A stretch of DNA of 64,000 nt from the NCBI GenBank assembly GCA_916700875.1, contig CAKAKS010000031.1, positions 21,067,380 to 21,131,379 on the forward strand. Direction: 5' to 3'. Each line of letters opens with the position of its first letter. Positions within the stretch are counted from its first letter, which is position 1. The notes beneath the pieces were generated by a model, which was given only the letters and a program-made list of their open reading frames with translations, did not search any database and was not told where the DNA came from. A program made the position numbers and the translations under genes. This DNA is from Sebastes aleutianus (lineage: Eukaryota > Chordata > Actinopteri > Perciformes > Sebastidae). Below, in pieces: positions 10,295-22,259 of this stretch.

Positions 10295-11000
10295 CCTGCC
10301 TCTCCACCGGACCACCAGAGGAGCACCGACCGGCCAGGAGGACGAGGAGGAGACTGCGAGCGTCCAGGCGCACCGCATCAGCGGCAGGGCGAGGGCGTAG
10401 ACGCGAAGACGCTGATGCGGTGGAGCGGCAGCGGCAGCGGCGACGCATGGGCGGAAGAAATGCAAAAGGCCTGACAGGCGAACAAGGACGCACAAACCGC
10501 GGATTTAACAGAAGCCATGAAGGCTATAGAGTCCATGTGTGGAGCAGGAGGAGTGGAGAGCTGCAGGGCCGCGTTTTTGCATCTGAATTCACAACCTAAA
10601 TATGAGGCTGCGACGCGTCTGCGGAAGAAACGACGCAGGAAGAGCGAGGGTGACGCATTGACAGTCCATGCATCGCAGGATGGAGAGGATGGAGAAGGGA
10701 GGAGGGGGTGTCTTGGAGGTTTTTCCTCAGGCATACAGGGTCAGATTACAGCCGGTATCGTAACACCCTCAAGGCGGTGAAATGATGCAAGGATGCTGCT
10801 CCGTCTCTTCATCTGCATCCTCTTCGTCTCTCCCCTCCTCTTCTCTCTCTCCGGTACTCTCATTAATTAAAGCGGCCGTGTCGCTTTAAGGAGACGCAGC
10901 TCTTCGTTTCGTATCGCGGTAATCAGATAATAAACAGCGACGGCAGCATCCGAGGCGGAGCTCTGCGTCCTGATGGAGGCAGAGAGACGCAGCTCAGCTA
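10200..11000 (-). promoter_or_regulatory. CpG-rich promoter / first-exon region of ST8SIA3
   Basis: GC content and CpG frequency rise sharply here compared with the AT-rich surroundings, across exon 1, the presumed 5' leader and ~500 bp upstream. CpGs are dense around 10320-10460 and 10600-10680, and again at 10860-11000. There is no clear TATA box, which fits a CpG-island promoter of a neural gene. The transcription start is not resolvable by eye. The G/C-rich triplets GGCAGC and GCGACG at ~10420-10445 are locally repetitive. Confidence 0.6.
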
Positions 11001-11191
11001 GAGGAGGAGAGACGGCGCTCACACAGATGATGAGGGATGATGAGGGAGGTTGCAGGTCCTTTTAGGATCAGTCTGAAGTCAAACATGTTGAGAAAACATG
11101 TGGAAATACATGTGTTTTCTGCACACACCCAAACAATAACAGCTTTGTGGAGTGACTTTAGGCTAATGGACAAACATTTTGATCCATTTTA

Positions 11192-11285
11192 TCTGTCTGT
11201 CTATCTATCTATCTATCTATCTATCTAATCTATCCATCTATCTATCCATCTATCTATCTATTCATCTATCCACATCTATCCTCTT
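11192..11285. repeat. (CTAT)n microsatellite
   Basis: CTAT/CTAC/CCAT tetranucleotide run with interruptions, just upstream of the ST8SIA3 CpG region. Confidence 0.9.
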
Positions 11286-11338
11286 TTTTTAGGGGGGTAC
11301 ATGGGACTTTAAGGGGAGATAGCAGATCAACAGTAGAT

Positions 11339-12075
11339 GTCACATAGAAGTGGTCTACATCATCTGAAAGTTGGACACCTGAAGATTAATTTGAGATAAA
11401 CATTATGATCGAAGTATAAGATGGCCATCCTCATGCTCTATTATGTCTCATAAGTTGTTGCAGCAATTTTGGGGTTGAGACCTTTTGTTACACAGATTTG
11501 GTGCTAAATTTAACTATTTTTTATCCATTGAGAATTGATCAAAATGATCAATAATCCCTCCAAAATACCACATTAAGACACCAAGACCTTGAGGAACACC
11601 ATAGAAAAAGCCATGCTGTGATTTGGTTTCAAAAACCTTTGAGATTTCTGCAAGAATTGCATTTTTTGGCGATTGGATGGCGAGAACTTCTTTACTAGAA
11701 ACCGCACAGAAACCCCCTTATTGTCAATATACCAAAGCCCTCCATTCTCTGAATGCTCTAGGTCTTTAGTTTGTGGCTGTAAAGTTTCATGAGGATGTGA
11801 TTATCCTAAAGGTCACCACAGGTCATTTTATACAGTGAGGTTAAGTTTAAAAAAATGGTCTTACTACAATGAAATGGCTCCTATGGGGACTAACATCATG
11901 AATACAGTTGGACTCATTGGATCCACAAGAGTCTCAGCTTGACAGTGATACCCAATTTACGTAATTCAAGACAGTTTAGGGACCCCAGTATGCAGAAATA
12001 TTCAAATACACTATTTTAGAATAGTCAAAAATAACACATTTAAGGCCATGCCATTTTTTCCTCACCAAAAGCCTG
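11339..12075 (+). mobile_element. Interspersed repeat family H, copy 1
   Basis: About 740 bp aligning in the same orientation with 55399-56291. Shared blocks include GTCACATAGAAGTGGT, ATGTCTCATAAGTTGTTGCA, TTAAGACACCAAGACCTTGA and GGAACACCATAGAAAAAG. Its end near 12040-12070 resembles the TTTTTCCTCGCCAAAA block of family B. No intact frame is present. The superfamily is not known to me. Confidence 0.7.
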
Positions 12076-12720
12076 CTCTAAAACTGAACCTGCTACAGCC
12101 TCTGAAAGACAGACTAAACCCTCAATGCAACTGAATTACGCTCCTCCACTGCTATAGCTGGCTACCTGCCTCCGCAGCTGGCCCAGAGGTACTGCACAGT
12201 TTCAGTTGTTTTTACTAGATGAACATTAATGACAACGGAAAAGAGGTTACAAAAGGGGAAATAATCGTCTTTATGTAAACTGGGGCAGCAGTGAAGCTCT
12301 ACTTTAAATCTGTCTCCTCGCTTTGCCCCAAAAAATACTTCACAGGTGCCCTTATTTTGAATCAGCAGCTGCTTCCGGACCCCATTCACTTTTTGAAAAT
12401 GCAATACAACTGTAGATACACATAAAGATGAGAGTGGAGGCAGGAAAAACACATTTGATGTAATGCTTTGGGACAGGTGGAGGTTGTAAAATATTGCAAA
12501 ACAGGCGAGTGAGACAGTAGACGAGCTGTGTCATCTGCATGTCTTTGAGCAGCAGGTGCTGCATAAAGCCAGTTGCATTATTACTGGAACACTATAGAAC
12601 CAATATTTCTTTATATTTTACCTCATGCTGTTACATTTCATATCGTTATTTATAAAAACTACAATGTCTATGATACAATGCATATAATATACTGTAGCTC
12701 TTAGCTCGCGAATATTTGTT
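12076..12720. other. Intergenic, nothing recognised
   Basis: Two overlapping minus-strand frames (12162-12564) resemble no family. No repeat structure is evident. Confidence 0.4.
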
Positions 12721-13018
12721 TCAATGCCACTAATTTTTTAACGCAATCAATCTTTTGGAGGTTGTAGTGGGCTCAGTTTTAAAGCTAGAATGATGATACT
12801 GCACATCATATGAAACTAGACAACCTGAGGAATCCATTGGTGCCAACCAGGTCGTACTAGCTTGTCAGGAAGGAGGCTAAATAAAACTTAAACTAAACTA
12901 AACCAAACTAGATTTTGGTGAGGGAAAACTGGCATGGCCATTTTCAAACTGGGCCCCTTGACCTCTGACCTCAAGATATGTGGATGAAAATGGGTTTATG
13001 GGTACCCTGTAAAGGACA
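12721..13018 (+). mobile_element. hAT-like family B element, 5' fragment
   Basis: Contains the family B blocks AACCTGAGGAATCCATTGGT, ACTGGCATGGCCATTTTC and CTTGACCTCTGACCTCAAGA. The start and the second half are missing. Confidence 0.7.
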
Positions 13019-13115
13019 GAGGGTGTCGTATCATGTACAGATTGTAAAGCCCCCTGAGGCAAATTTTTGATTTGTGATTTGGGGCTATACAAATAAAACT
13101 GACTTGACTTAACCC
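13019..13115 (+). mobile_element. Retroposon 3' tail fragment
   Basis: ATTGTAAAGCCCCCTGAGGC through GGGCTATACAAATAAAACTG and a short TTGAC-type tail. I recognise this 3' end from abundant teleost LINE/SINE repeats. Confidence 0.45.
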
Positions 13116-13660
13116 AGGATACAGAGTAGTGGTCCATATGTTTACATCACTTCCTGTTGACGGGGTGTTGAATAGTGACAGCTGGTGACTCTTCGGGGGC
13201 TAAGAGGGATGAAGAAGCATCATTACAGGGTCAGCCGCTCCTTTCAGAAGAAAAGAGAAATCCCGACGGCCTGTTTTATCTATCGGAAGCTGATACGCCA
13301 ATATCTTCATCCTTGATCTCTCCTCCTCTCAGTATCATTTTACTTCTCGTCTATCTGTTACACTCACATCTCTCCCACCCTGACTCCTTTAGTTCCCTCA
13401 TGTTGTTTCCTTGATTTAACTGATTTCCAAACCCTCTCCTCTTACTTTCTTTTGTTTCTCTTTTATCTGGTCTACTTTTCTTTTTCTTTTTCTGTTCTTC
13501 CATCTTCCCTTATATATTATTTATACATTATTCTTTATTTTTTAGTTAGAGTTTAAGTTTATTATTGTAGGCAGTCTTGCCTCATGTCTCTGACAGCAGC
13601 TCAGTATTATATACCAATGATCTGTCTGGCATTAAACTCCATCTGTGGCTGTTTGGCATT
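13116..13660. other. Intergenic, pyrimidine-rich, nothing recognised
   Basis: T/C-rich sequence at ~13310-13560. The plus-strand frame 13175-13414 has no recognisable domain. Confidence 0.4.
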
Positions 13661-13920
13661 AAGTGCAATGAAGCGAAGTGAAATGAATTGAGGTAACTAA
13701 CTTTTTATTGTTGTAAGTACAATACTTCCTCTGGCCTATTCCTCTGGCCTCCTGTTTCAGTACAGTACATCAATGTGCAATGAAGTGAAGTGCAGTGAGG
13801 GGAAGTAAAGCAAAATGAAGAAAATTAAAGTTACGCTAAATAAAGTGCTATCTAGTGATGTGAAGTGCAATGAAGTTGAAAGTGAAGTGAAGAGAAATAA
13901 AGTAAAATGAAGAATAGTTG
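13661..13920. repeat. Degenerate (GAAGTG/CAATGAAGT)n tract
   Basis: Recurring GTGAAGTG, GCAATGAAG and AAAATGAAG units, a decayed short tandem repeat. The overlapping minus-strand frame is a by-product. Confidence 0.6.
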
Positions 13921-13922
13921 TG

Positions 13923-14120
13923 TGTAGACAGTGACAAGCTGTTTCAGGACCAAGGACAGCACTGGTTGTTGTGAGTAGAGAGTGAAGAGCTGTTGTTTCA
14001 GCACCATGGACAGCGTCGTTCGTTGTTTGTAGACAGTCACAAGCTGTTGTTTCAGGACCATGGACAGCACTGTTTGTTGTCCGTAGAGTTGCAAGCTGTT
14101 GTTTCAGGACCATGGACAGT
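13923..14120. repeat. Minisatellite, ~53-bp unit, nearly 4 copies
   Basis: CAAGCTGTTGTTTCAGGACC followed by ATGGACAGCACTG recurs at a spacing of about 50-54 bp. The 118- and 80-residue minus-strand frames here come only from the repeat. Confidence 0.8.
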
Positions 14121-14640
14121 ACAAGAAATCAACATAGCCTAATTAACACTTTTGTACTGATATGAAATGATAAAATACCAGATAAATAAAAAGAAACAAC
14201 CAAATAGCAAAATGTTTTTACAAAGATTTACTAGATATTTTAATATCATTTAAGATACATTAAAACGTACACATCAACAACACGAACATATAACGTTTTT
14301 TTGGCTCCAAAACCGACTGTTTTCAGTGTAATTATTGCTTAGAATTAGTGTGTGGTCTGGATTAGGGACAAGCTGAAGTTGTCACACACAGGTGTGATTA
14401 CTAACACTAAGAAAGGTCGAAATGCCAGCTGTAAGAATGTCTCAAGCAAATACTTACTATGGTATTCGCATTTTGTTCAACAACACAATCGCCACAAATC
14501 AACACTTTTCACCACATATTACTGCACAGCTATTTGAGATGTTAAATTCTTTACTGTAATTTGTGTCACTGCGTCATTTTCTGCATCAGTTGGAAACACT
14601 GTGGAGAGAAACTGCAACTCAGACTGGGAAGAATGAGACT
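14121..14640. other. Intergenic, nothing recognised
   Basis: AT-rich, with no gene and no clear repeat. Confidence 0.45.
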
Positions 14641-14692
14641 GCTTGTGTGTGCGCATGCGCGTGTGTGCGTGCGTGTGTGTGTGTGTGTGTGT
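14641..14692. repeat. (GT)n / GCGC microsatellite
   Basis: GT run with CG interruptions. Confidence 0.9.
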
Positions 14693-14989
14693 TAGATTCT
14701 ACCAGTAGAAAGGTCACTGTTGAAATGCCAGCATCTATGGCAGCCTGGCCTTCTGTCTGATGTCTTTATGTATCTATAGAGCGTCTTGCTATCTGTCTCG
14801 TTGTGTTTTGGTGAAAACATTTGAAATGGACAATGATTGGCACCTTCGGTTTACCATGTTTGTTAATCCTATAGGCCTAATGCTAAAATGAAGTGTGGAC
14901 TATAAAATGGAAATGCTTAACCATCTATAATGATACCTTAAAATGCTGATACTGTTATGTGCTGAGTTGATTATGACTGCATGTGATTA

Positions 14990-15300
14990 TCATAAAGTGG
15001 TCATGTCTGTAAAGGGAGGGAGACTGCTTATGTTGCGTGGGAGGGGAGGTGAATGGGTCCGACAAACACAGGACATTCAACAAGGACACCGGCATTCGTG
15101 TCCCAAAGTGTTGTTGACTTATTTTGAAGTTACATTAGTGATATGTTTTCTTTACTTATGTTACGTTGTTTACATATATATTTTACTTAGTGAACATAGT
15201 TATTTTAAGCCCATCCGTGATGTTTTTCCTAAACCTAAGTGGACGAAGTGGCGTTAAATGATGTGCGTTCCAACACGCGGAAATGTCGGCTTATTTATAT
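14990..15300. mobile_element. MITE family A, internal fragment
   Basis: Contains GGACACCGGCATTCGTGTCC, TTGTTGACTTATTTTGAAGT and TTTTCCTAAACCTAAGTGG, the inner blocks of family A. The termini are missing. Confidence 0.55.
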
Positions 15301-15329
15301 GCCTTCCCATGAGATTGGGTTGAATTTGC

Positions 15330-15455
15330 GCTTTGAATGCATTTAAATACCAGGTGTAAATGCGGAGATCCGTGGCTCAGATGTCATTATCGGAACCACA
15401 TACAGATCACATGTTAATACCAGGTGTAAATGAGGCCTGACTCTTGTCATAATAT
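15330..15455. mobile_element. Small repeat ending ACCAGGTGTAAATG
   Basis: AATACCAGGTGTAAATG occurs twice (15347 and 15418) around a central GATCC/CAGATCAC part. It resembles the TTAATGCCGGGTGTAAAC block at 44930-44950, suggesting one dispersed family. Confidence 0.4.
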
Positions 15456-15810
15456 CAACATAATAACATAATATCATCAAGACCAAAATCATAAAATAAT
15501 TTTTTTTTGCATTTGTCTGAAAACACATATAAACTTTTACCTTGAGAAGATGAAATGTGTAGTTTTCCTTTGTTCTCGCTCGGCTGCAGCAGTCCACTGA
15601 GCACTTCAATAAAACCAGAATGAGCTCATGAATCAGGTTGATCAGATTTTCATGTGAACTCTGTGATATGAAACCAATCAGAGGAGCCCACATCTCATGA
15701 AAGAGTCAATTAATAATCAATAGTCATTAGAGCAGAGAGGAGGGTGGACGATCAGAGGCTGCAGCTCCGCCTGAGCTAGAGGAGCGTGAAATTACTGCAC
15801 TTTATGTACT
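15456..15810. other. Intergenic, nothing recognised
   Basis: No gene or repeat is recognised. The minus-strand frame 15343-15693 spans this and the small repeat before it and is not credible. Confidence 0.4.
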
Positions 15811-15850
15811 GTACACACACGCACACACGCACACACACACACACACACAA
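15811..15850. repeat. (CA)n microsatellite
   Basis: CA run with a few G interruptions. Confidence 0.9.
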
Positions 15851-16071
15851 ACAAGCACTCATAACAAGATGTGGGTTATCCCCAACTTGAACCTGCCATG
15901 CATTGGCCAAATGTAAAAGGTATAAAAATATTCTCTTTGTTCAATGTACCTTTATTGTTATCGTTCATTAGTTGCAGTTCACGAAGAACTACGTCCTTGA
16001 AGATTAAAGACAGAAATAAACAAATATTATTTGAAAATTTAAATAATACAAATTCTAATAAATTAATGAAT

Positions 16072-16475
16072 GAAGGAATCAATCGGTACCAACCATGTCA
16101 TACTAGCTTGTTGTGAAGGAGACTAAATAACGCTCCAAACTTACGCTAAATTTTGGCGAGGAAAATCTGGCATGGCCATTTTCAAAGGGGTCCCTTGACC
16201 TCTGACCTCAAGATATGTGAATTAAAATTGGTTCTAAGGGTACCCACGAGTCTCCCCTTTACAGACATGCCCACTTTATGATAATCATATGCAGTTTGGG
16301 GCAAGTCATAGTCAAGTCAGCACACTGACACGCTGACAGCTGTTTAGTTAGTCGTTATGATTTGAGCATATTTTTTATGCTAAATGCAGTACCTGTGAGG
16401 GTTTCTGGACAATATTTGTCATGGTTTTATGTTGCTAATTGATTTCCAATAATAAATATATACATACATTTGCAT
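16072..16475 (+). mobile_element. hAT-like family B element, internal part
   Basis: Contains ACCAACCATGTCATACTAGC, CTGGCATGGCCATTTTCAAA, CATGCCCACTTTATGATAAT and AGTACCTGTGAGGGTTTCTG in family order. Both termini are missing. Confidence 0.7.
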
Positions 16476-16632
16476 TATCACATATAAGCATGTGATAAAT
16501 TGACATGATCACATATGTCAAATAGAAGACATCACGTGAAAAAGTGTTAGTTGGGTAGTTGTCTGCTTTGCCTGGTTGGTGATCCAAACCTTAGGTTTAT
16601 AATTTACTGTTAAAATGTGACGCCTACTAACT

Positions 16633-16956
16633 CAGTGGTTCCCAACCTATTTTCCTTGAAGCTCCCCCTACTTGTATCTAAGAAAAACAAAACTGAAAAT
16701 GTTGTTTTTGAAAGGCTAAACGCCAACAAATATGGATTGAGGTAGAATATTTAGTCCGATTTTAGTAGCAAAATGTATATCTTTTTCAATATTTTTTTTA
16801 TACAGACTTTTGCTGATTATCCTGTAAATATGTTATTATGATTTTAATTGTACATAAGAAAAATTGACAACCTGAGAGCAGACAAATCCTGGTGCATCCC
16901 CTGTAATCTTTGGCGCCCCACTAAGGGGGGCCCGGACCCTAGGTTGAGAACCATTG
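16633..16956. mobile_element. hAT MITE with 8-bp target duplication
   Basis: A 324-bp element with 17-bp inverted ends: CAGTGGTTCCCAACCTA at the left and CAATGGTTCTCAACCTA read inward from the right (15 of 17 alike). The flanks TACTAACT (16625-16632) and CACTAACT (16957-16964) form a 7-of-8 target duplication, as expected for hAT. No transposase is present. Confidence 0.85.
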
Positions 16957-16964
16957 CACTAACT

Positions 16965-17296
16965 GATACCGTCTGTAAAGTAATCATAGTAATTGTTCAA
17001 TAAAATGGACCTGCTGAATCTGAAATGACCCTAAACGCCCCCTGATTAAAAGTCAGATATATTCTACTATCAGCAGTTTAATTATCTGGCCTGTTTTCAA
17101 TAGTTAGTAGTTTATTTATTTCCCGTTTGAGTGTGGATGTCAGGTGAGGTGGAGCTGAGCAGGTAAAGAACAGACAGCGGGTGTAAATGAAGCCTCCGCC
17201 GAACGTCCAAGGTCACATTGAGGAATCCAGTTTCCACATTTCATAATTCATCATCCCGACCTCGAGATTGAAACTGTTCCTCTCTGAAGATGAGGT
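16965..17296. other. Intergenic, nothing recognised
   Basis: No gene or repeat is recognised before the GT tract. Confidence 0.4.
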
Positions 17297-17480
<184 letters not shown>

Positions 17481-17588
17481 AAATGGAGTAGGCTGCAGTG
17501 CTTTGTTATGTCCACTGTATCGATGGAGGACAGCAGACAGACTGTACATCACTCATAGTTCAGACAGTGACCAGCAATGGACTGAGCC

Positions 17589-17591
17589 GTG

Positions 17592-17658
<67 letters not shown>

Positions 17659-17678
17659 ATGCGTGCGTGTGTGTGTGT
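17589..17678. repeat. (GTGC)n tetranucleotide repeat
   Basis: About 20 near-perfect GTGC units ending in a GT run. Each unit contains a CpG or GC step. Confidence 0.95.
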
Positions 17679-17689
17679 TTAGACAGTGG

Positions 17690-18158
17690 TGAAGGACTGT
17701 GCTACAAAGCCAAATAGGCCAACCTGGCCAGAGCTCTACACAGACAGGGTTGGATCAGGTTGCGAGTCGACTAACAGTAAAGAACCAGCAGGTCAGCTCA
17801 ATCGTCGACTTTTTTTTTTTTATTGTTGTTTTGCAGAGTTCTGTGGCCAGACTTTGGTTATATAAGGCTCTGAGAGTATACGTCCACACTGTTCCACACT
17901 ATGGCCAAACCAAAATTCCAACGTGAAAATGCAAAAAATGTGTGTGCATAAAATTTGCTCAGGAACAATGTATACCAGGTCTGAGAAAAAAATTCCTAGG
18001 TTTCCACTTCCTCTTCATACCACGTGGCATACGGAAGCCTGGCAGGTACAATTCGCATTAGATTGGAAAATGATGAGCTGAAGTTAGGGACCGTCTCAAA
18101 AGTGCATGCAAAATGACCTTGACCAGATATTTACAGACCTCCTCCCATTAGTATGCAC
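17690..18158. other. Intergenic, nothing recognised
   Basis: A poly-T stretch lies at 17810-17821. No gene is seen. Confidence 0.4.
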
Positions 18159-18693
18159 CAGGGCTGTCAAAGTTAACGTGAGAATAACACGATCATTTCT
18201 TTAATGCTTGCTATTTTCTCAGTTTCTCAGTTTTGAAACTACAGTAAAGATACTGATATCATATGGAACTAGAAAACCTAAGGAATCCATTGGTACCAAC
18301 CATGTCATACTAGCTTGTCACAAAGGAGGTTAAATAACGCTCCATGCTAAATTTTGGCGAGGAAAAACGGACAAGGCCATTTTCAGTGGGGTCTCTTGAC
18401 CTCTGAACATATGTTAATGAAAATGGGTTCTATAAGTACCCACAAGTCTCTCTTTTTTATGCTAAATGCAGTAACCGGTGAGGGTTTCTGGATAATATTT
18501 GTCTTTGTTTTGTTGTTAATTGATTTCCAATAATAAATATATACATACATTTGCATAAAGCAGCATATTTGTCCACTCCCATGTAAATAAGAGTATTTAA
18601 TACTTGACAAATCTCCTTTTAAGGTACATTTTGAATAAATAAAAAATGTGCAATTAATCCCAATTAAATATTTTAATCGATGGACAGCCCTAG
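18159..18693 (+). mobile_element. hAT-like family B element, both ends present
   Basis: About 535 bp starting CAGGGCTGTCAAAGTTAACG and ending ATCGATGGACAGCCCTAG, so the ends form an inverted repeat around GGGCTGTC. Internal blocks are shared with 12721, 16072, 20464, 26690 and 50735. It has internal deletions relative to other copies and no transposase. A clean 8-bp target duplication could not be seen. Confidence 0.75.
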
Positions 18694-19079
18694 TGTTAAC
18701 CTGAGGGGGAACTGGAGGGTAGGGGCTACTCTTCTAGTCAGGAGCTACAAGGAGAAGCTCTCTTTACAACACGCACAGAGGGAGAGTGACTTCATTCTCT
18801 GCTCCAGTAGACATTACTCCTTTATATCTTTACATAGACAATAGCTGTTTGATGCTAGATTAATGCTCTGGTTATCCAGACTCTAGCTGCTCAACTCTGA
18901 CTCCATAAGGCTCTGGTGTGAGTCCATTGGCTGAACTCTGTCTGTGCAGGGCTCCAGTCTGAGACCAGCGGGTCGACATGTCCAGAGGCTGAAAGGTCAA
19001 TTTCTTTCTATTTCAGACCAGAGAAAAGATAAATGGGAGAATTAGGTGAGAGGAGATGGTCTCTGTGCTGCAGAACATA
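18694..19079. other. Intergenic, nothing recognised
   Basis: No gene or clear repeat. Confidence 0.4.
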
Positions 19080-19375
19080 CATTCTCCTCCCTCCCCCCAC
19101 TCCTCCCTCACTCATCCGTCCATCCACTCCCTCCCCGCTAGCCTTCCCACATTTTCTCTCTCTTTTTCTCTCTTTTTTTCACACGTTTTCCTCCATCCCT
19201 CCCTTTATCCACTCCTTCCAGCCTCTCTATCCATCCCTACCCCGCTGTATCTTTTTCATCTCTCTCCTAATCCAGTCTTCCTTCCCCTCCTCTTGGCCTC
19301 CAATCCTCTCTCTCCCTTCTGGCCCTCTATCATCCATCTTTTTTTTCTCTTCTTTCCCCTTTTCACAGATCCACA
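19080..19375. repeat. Polypyrimidine low-complexity tract
   Basis: Almost all C and T (CTCC, TCCATC, CTCTCT units). Overlapping frames rich in Ser, Pro and Leu are artefacts. Confidence 0.85.
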
Positions 19376-19384
19376 ATACCTGGG

Positions 19385-19650
19385 CGAGAGCGAGGGAGAG
19401 AGAGAGAGAGAGAGAGAGAGCAGCTGTTGCCAGGCAACCTGGCTGACCAACGAGGTGTGGAGAAGTGAGGGGGGGTAAAGAGGAGGAGGATCGTGGGGGA
19501 GGAGATGAAGGACTGGGAGGGAGGGAGGGAAGGTAGGTAGGTAGGAGAGGAAGGAAGGAAGGAGGCAAGATGATGAGAGGGAGGAAGAGGAGGGAGAAAA
19601 GACAAGGGAGGAGGAAGGAAGGAAGTGAGGAGGAAGAATAGAAGGGGGGA
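19385..19650. repeat. Polypurine low-complexity tract with (GA)n and (GGAA)n
   Basis: (GA)n at 19395-19420, then GGAG/GGAAGG and GGTAGGTA units. It lies directly after the pyrimidine tract and could pair with it. Confidence 0.85.
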
Positions 19651-19744
19651 GGCTAAGGTGGTGGTCTCTGTTCACTGATTGCAGGAGTTGCTCCGGCCAA
19701 TCAATTTCAGCAGGTGCATGACCAGAGCTGTCCAGCATCAATCA

Positions 19745-19811
19745 CTCACACACACGCGCACACACACACACACACACACACAACCATACACACACACACA
19801 CACACACACAC
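19745..19811. repeat. (CA)n microsatellite
   Basis: CA run with an ACCATA interruption. Confidence 0.93.
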
Positions 19812-20463
19812 TGGGGAAAACTCATTCATTACGGAGGAATTTGGGAAAGTAACAAGGAGAGAAACAGAAAGAGCGCTGCAAGTGTAACAGAGAGAAGGAG
19901 AAAGCAACTGAGGAGTAAAGAAGGAGAAATAAAGGAGGACAGTTTTGGCCTCAGATCAATCCATGTCTTTAAGAATTTACTGCCGTCATCGAGCTGAACA
20001 CCACAAACAAATTCAGTTTATGTTTAATCAATCACGGTCATAACAATAATATGCATTAATAATCTGCAAGAGGACAAAGTAACAGAAATAATAACCTGAC
20101 ATCATTAGCATGCTTGTAACAGTAGTAGCTGTAGTAGTAGAAGGTCACATTGTAGTAGATTTTTATTAACTTAATTTTAAACATTAATGCAAAGTGAAGA
20201 AATGTAATACTTTATACCAGCTTTAGCTACTAGTTACTTCCGTCAGCAGCCACCAGGCAGATATCAGTAGTAGTAGTATATGTATGAGTTGTACACACAG
20301 GAAAATGTAGGTGCTAACTAGAACCAAATATGTTTTGATGATGCCATAAAACAGCTATTCTCAACCAGAGTGCATCTAGTGGGCTGCGCCAGTACCTGCC
20401 AACCTTTGTAATTTACAAAGCTAGTTATTTGCAACCCTGTCTCCTACAAATTGATGTTTCCAT
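19812..20463. other. Intergenic with a degenerate AGT tract
   Basis: AGTAGTAG-type trinucleotides lie at 20110-20140 and 20265-20280. No gene is seen. Confidence 0.4.
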
Positions 20464-20969
20464 TAGGGCTGTCAAAGTTAAAGCAATAATAACAGGTTAA
20501 CGCAAATTCATTTAACGCCACTAATTTCTTTTTAACGCATTAACACAACTTGCGAGTTTTAAAGGTAGAGTGAATCACATGAAACCAGAAAACCTAAGGA
20601 ATCTATTGGTACCAACCATGTCATACTAGCTTGTCGTGAAGGAGGTTAAATAACGCTCCAAACTTACGCAAAAATTTGGTGAGGCAAAACTGACATTGTC
20701 ATTTCATTTTTATGCTAAATGCAGTACCTGTGAGGGTTTCTGGACAATATTTGTCATTGTTTTGTGTTGTTAATTGATTTCCAATAATAAATGTATACAT
20801 ATATTTGCTTAAAGCAAGCGTATTTGCCCACTCCCATGTTGGTAAGAGTATTAAATACTTGACAAATCTCCCTTTAAGGTACATTTTAAACAATAAAAAA
20901 TGTGTGATTAATTTGCGGACAATCATGTGATTAATCGCGATTAAATATTTTAATTGATTGATAGCCCTA
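20464..20969 (+). mobile_element. hAT-like family B element, both ends present
   Basis: Starts TAGGGCTGTCAAAGTTAA and ends TAATTGATTGATAGCCCTA. It keeps the TTAACGC-rich left end and the TTAATCGCGATTAAAT right end. A central deletion removes the block that contains CTTGACCTCTGACCTC. Confidence 0.78.
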
Positions 20970-22259
20970 ATTGTAACTTGTGCAGATTAATACAAACTCA
21001 AATAGAGGAAGTATACTGTTAGCAGCAGTAGTTGTAAGAATTAGAAGTAGTATAATTTGCCTAATGCACACTTGTTTTTGATATGGTGTAAGTATAATGC
21101 AATGCATAGTTTTTGTTTGCATTTTGTAGTGTGTGTCAGTGCGACGCGTCTAATGAGTTTTAAGCTAACAAGGGTAAAATACATCACATTTACATGTATC
21201 ATGTGTTTAAAGGTACAATTAATAACATTGATAACATTCAGCCACTAGATGTCGCATTTTCCCTCCCCCGTTCCACAGCATTTACTTCACAACAAGTCGT
21301 TGCCAGGCACTTACTGTCATCACAGGCCTTGTTAGAAGTGGGAATTAAACGTCACATATCTAACACAGAGATAAACAAAACATTAATTTTGGACCCGCCA
21401 AAGTTTTTAAAACTATTAATTCACAATCATAATATTTTCTTTTTCAGGAAAAGCCATACTTTTATTCATCACCTTTCTAAAGGCTCTGTTGATATATTAT
21501 TTAAAAAAAATTATAATAATAATTTACACAACAATGTTGTCATAAGACCTTTAATATTCAAGACCCTACAAAGAAATACAATAAAATAAAAGAAATAAAA
21601 CAAACAAGTTCCAGTACCAGTATTTGGAGTAGTACTGTAGTAGCAGAGTTGTGGATAAAACTCCTCCTTTCCTTTGTCCCCCTCCTCTTCCTCGCTCTGT
21701 CTGTCTCCGTCTGTCTCCTTCATTAAACTTGAGGCTCCCAGACATCAGAACTCGCCAGTTTTACTGATCAGTCTGTCTCTAAACAGTATTGATCCGTCCT
21801 TATACGAGCTACCATTGATCTGATCTGTTAGGATGATTTTACCCCATGAGATGAACACTGTAAAATATGACAAGCCCCACAAATCATTTCTCTCCATCTA
21901 ACCCAGGAGAAGTGACTGTTGGTGATGTGTAAGCAGTGCAGGAGCTTCCAAACTCTGTTACATCTGTCCTTAAGAAGCAGCGCTACGGCCCCTAAAGGTG
22001 CTAAAAAGCCAGAGATCAGACAAACTGTCTTCACCACGCTGACATTTAAGGCTGTGAGGTTATTTCAGGCGTCAAAGTAAAAAGTTTTCTCACAGGCTAC
22101 ACTGTTACGTGACTGACAGTTAGTTAGAGCACTTCAAGGCTGCTGCTGGAAATACTCACTAGAGCACCAAATATGTATTAATTCGCCGCTGAAAATAGTC
22201 CCAACAAATGCTGTACTTACTCCGGTTTCAGTTATGTTTGCTAAAGACTACAGTGACCA
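20970..22259. other. Intergenic, nothing firmly recognised
   Basis: AT-rich. The plus-strand frame 21194-21589 has no domain. A C/T-rich stretch lies at 21660-21720. Confidence 0.4.

Larger units (their letters stand above)
1..10495 (-). other. st8sia3: ST8SIA3 gene locus, 5' part (last exon off the left edge)
   Basis: Three coding exons on the minus strand join in frame into the N-terminal ~281 residues of a protein that I recognise, by similarity to the remembered human protein, as ST8SIA3 (family usually ~375-380 residues). ST8SIA3 is a Golgi type II membrane enzyme that moves sialic acid from CMP-sialic acid onto terminal sialic acid of glycoproteins and gangliosides, mainly in brain. 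Intron 1 runs 10130-2994 (7.1 kb), intron 2 runs 2873-1888 (1.0 kb), and intron 3 starts at 1329 and leaves the window. All visible splice sites are GT-AG and all three introns are phase 2. The final exon, expected to carry sialylmotifs S, III and VS, is not in 1-1329 and must lie left of the window. Confidence 0.93.

Noticed and set aside
10142..10780. Plus- and minus-strand frames across the CpG island
   Set aside because: Open because of GC-rich composition; only the ST8SIA3 exon 1 frame has family support.
19033..19741. Several 110-160-residue frames on both strands
   Set aside because: Low-complexity pyrimidine and purine tracts.
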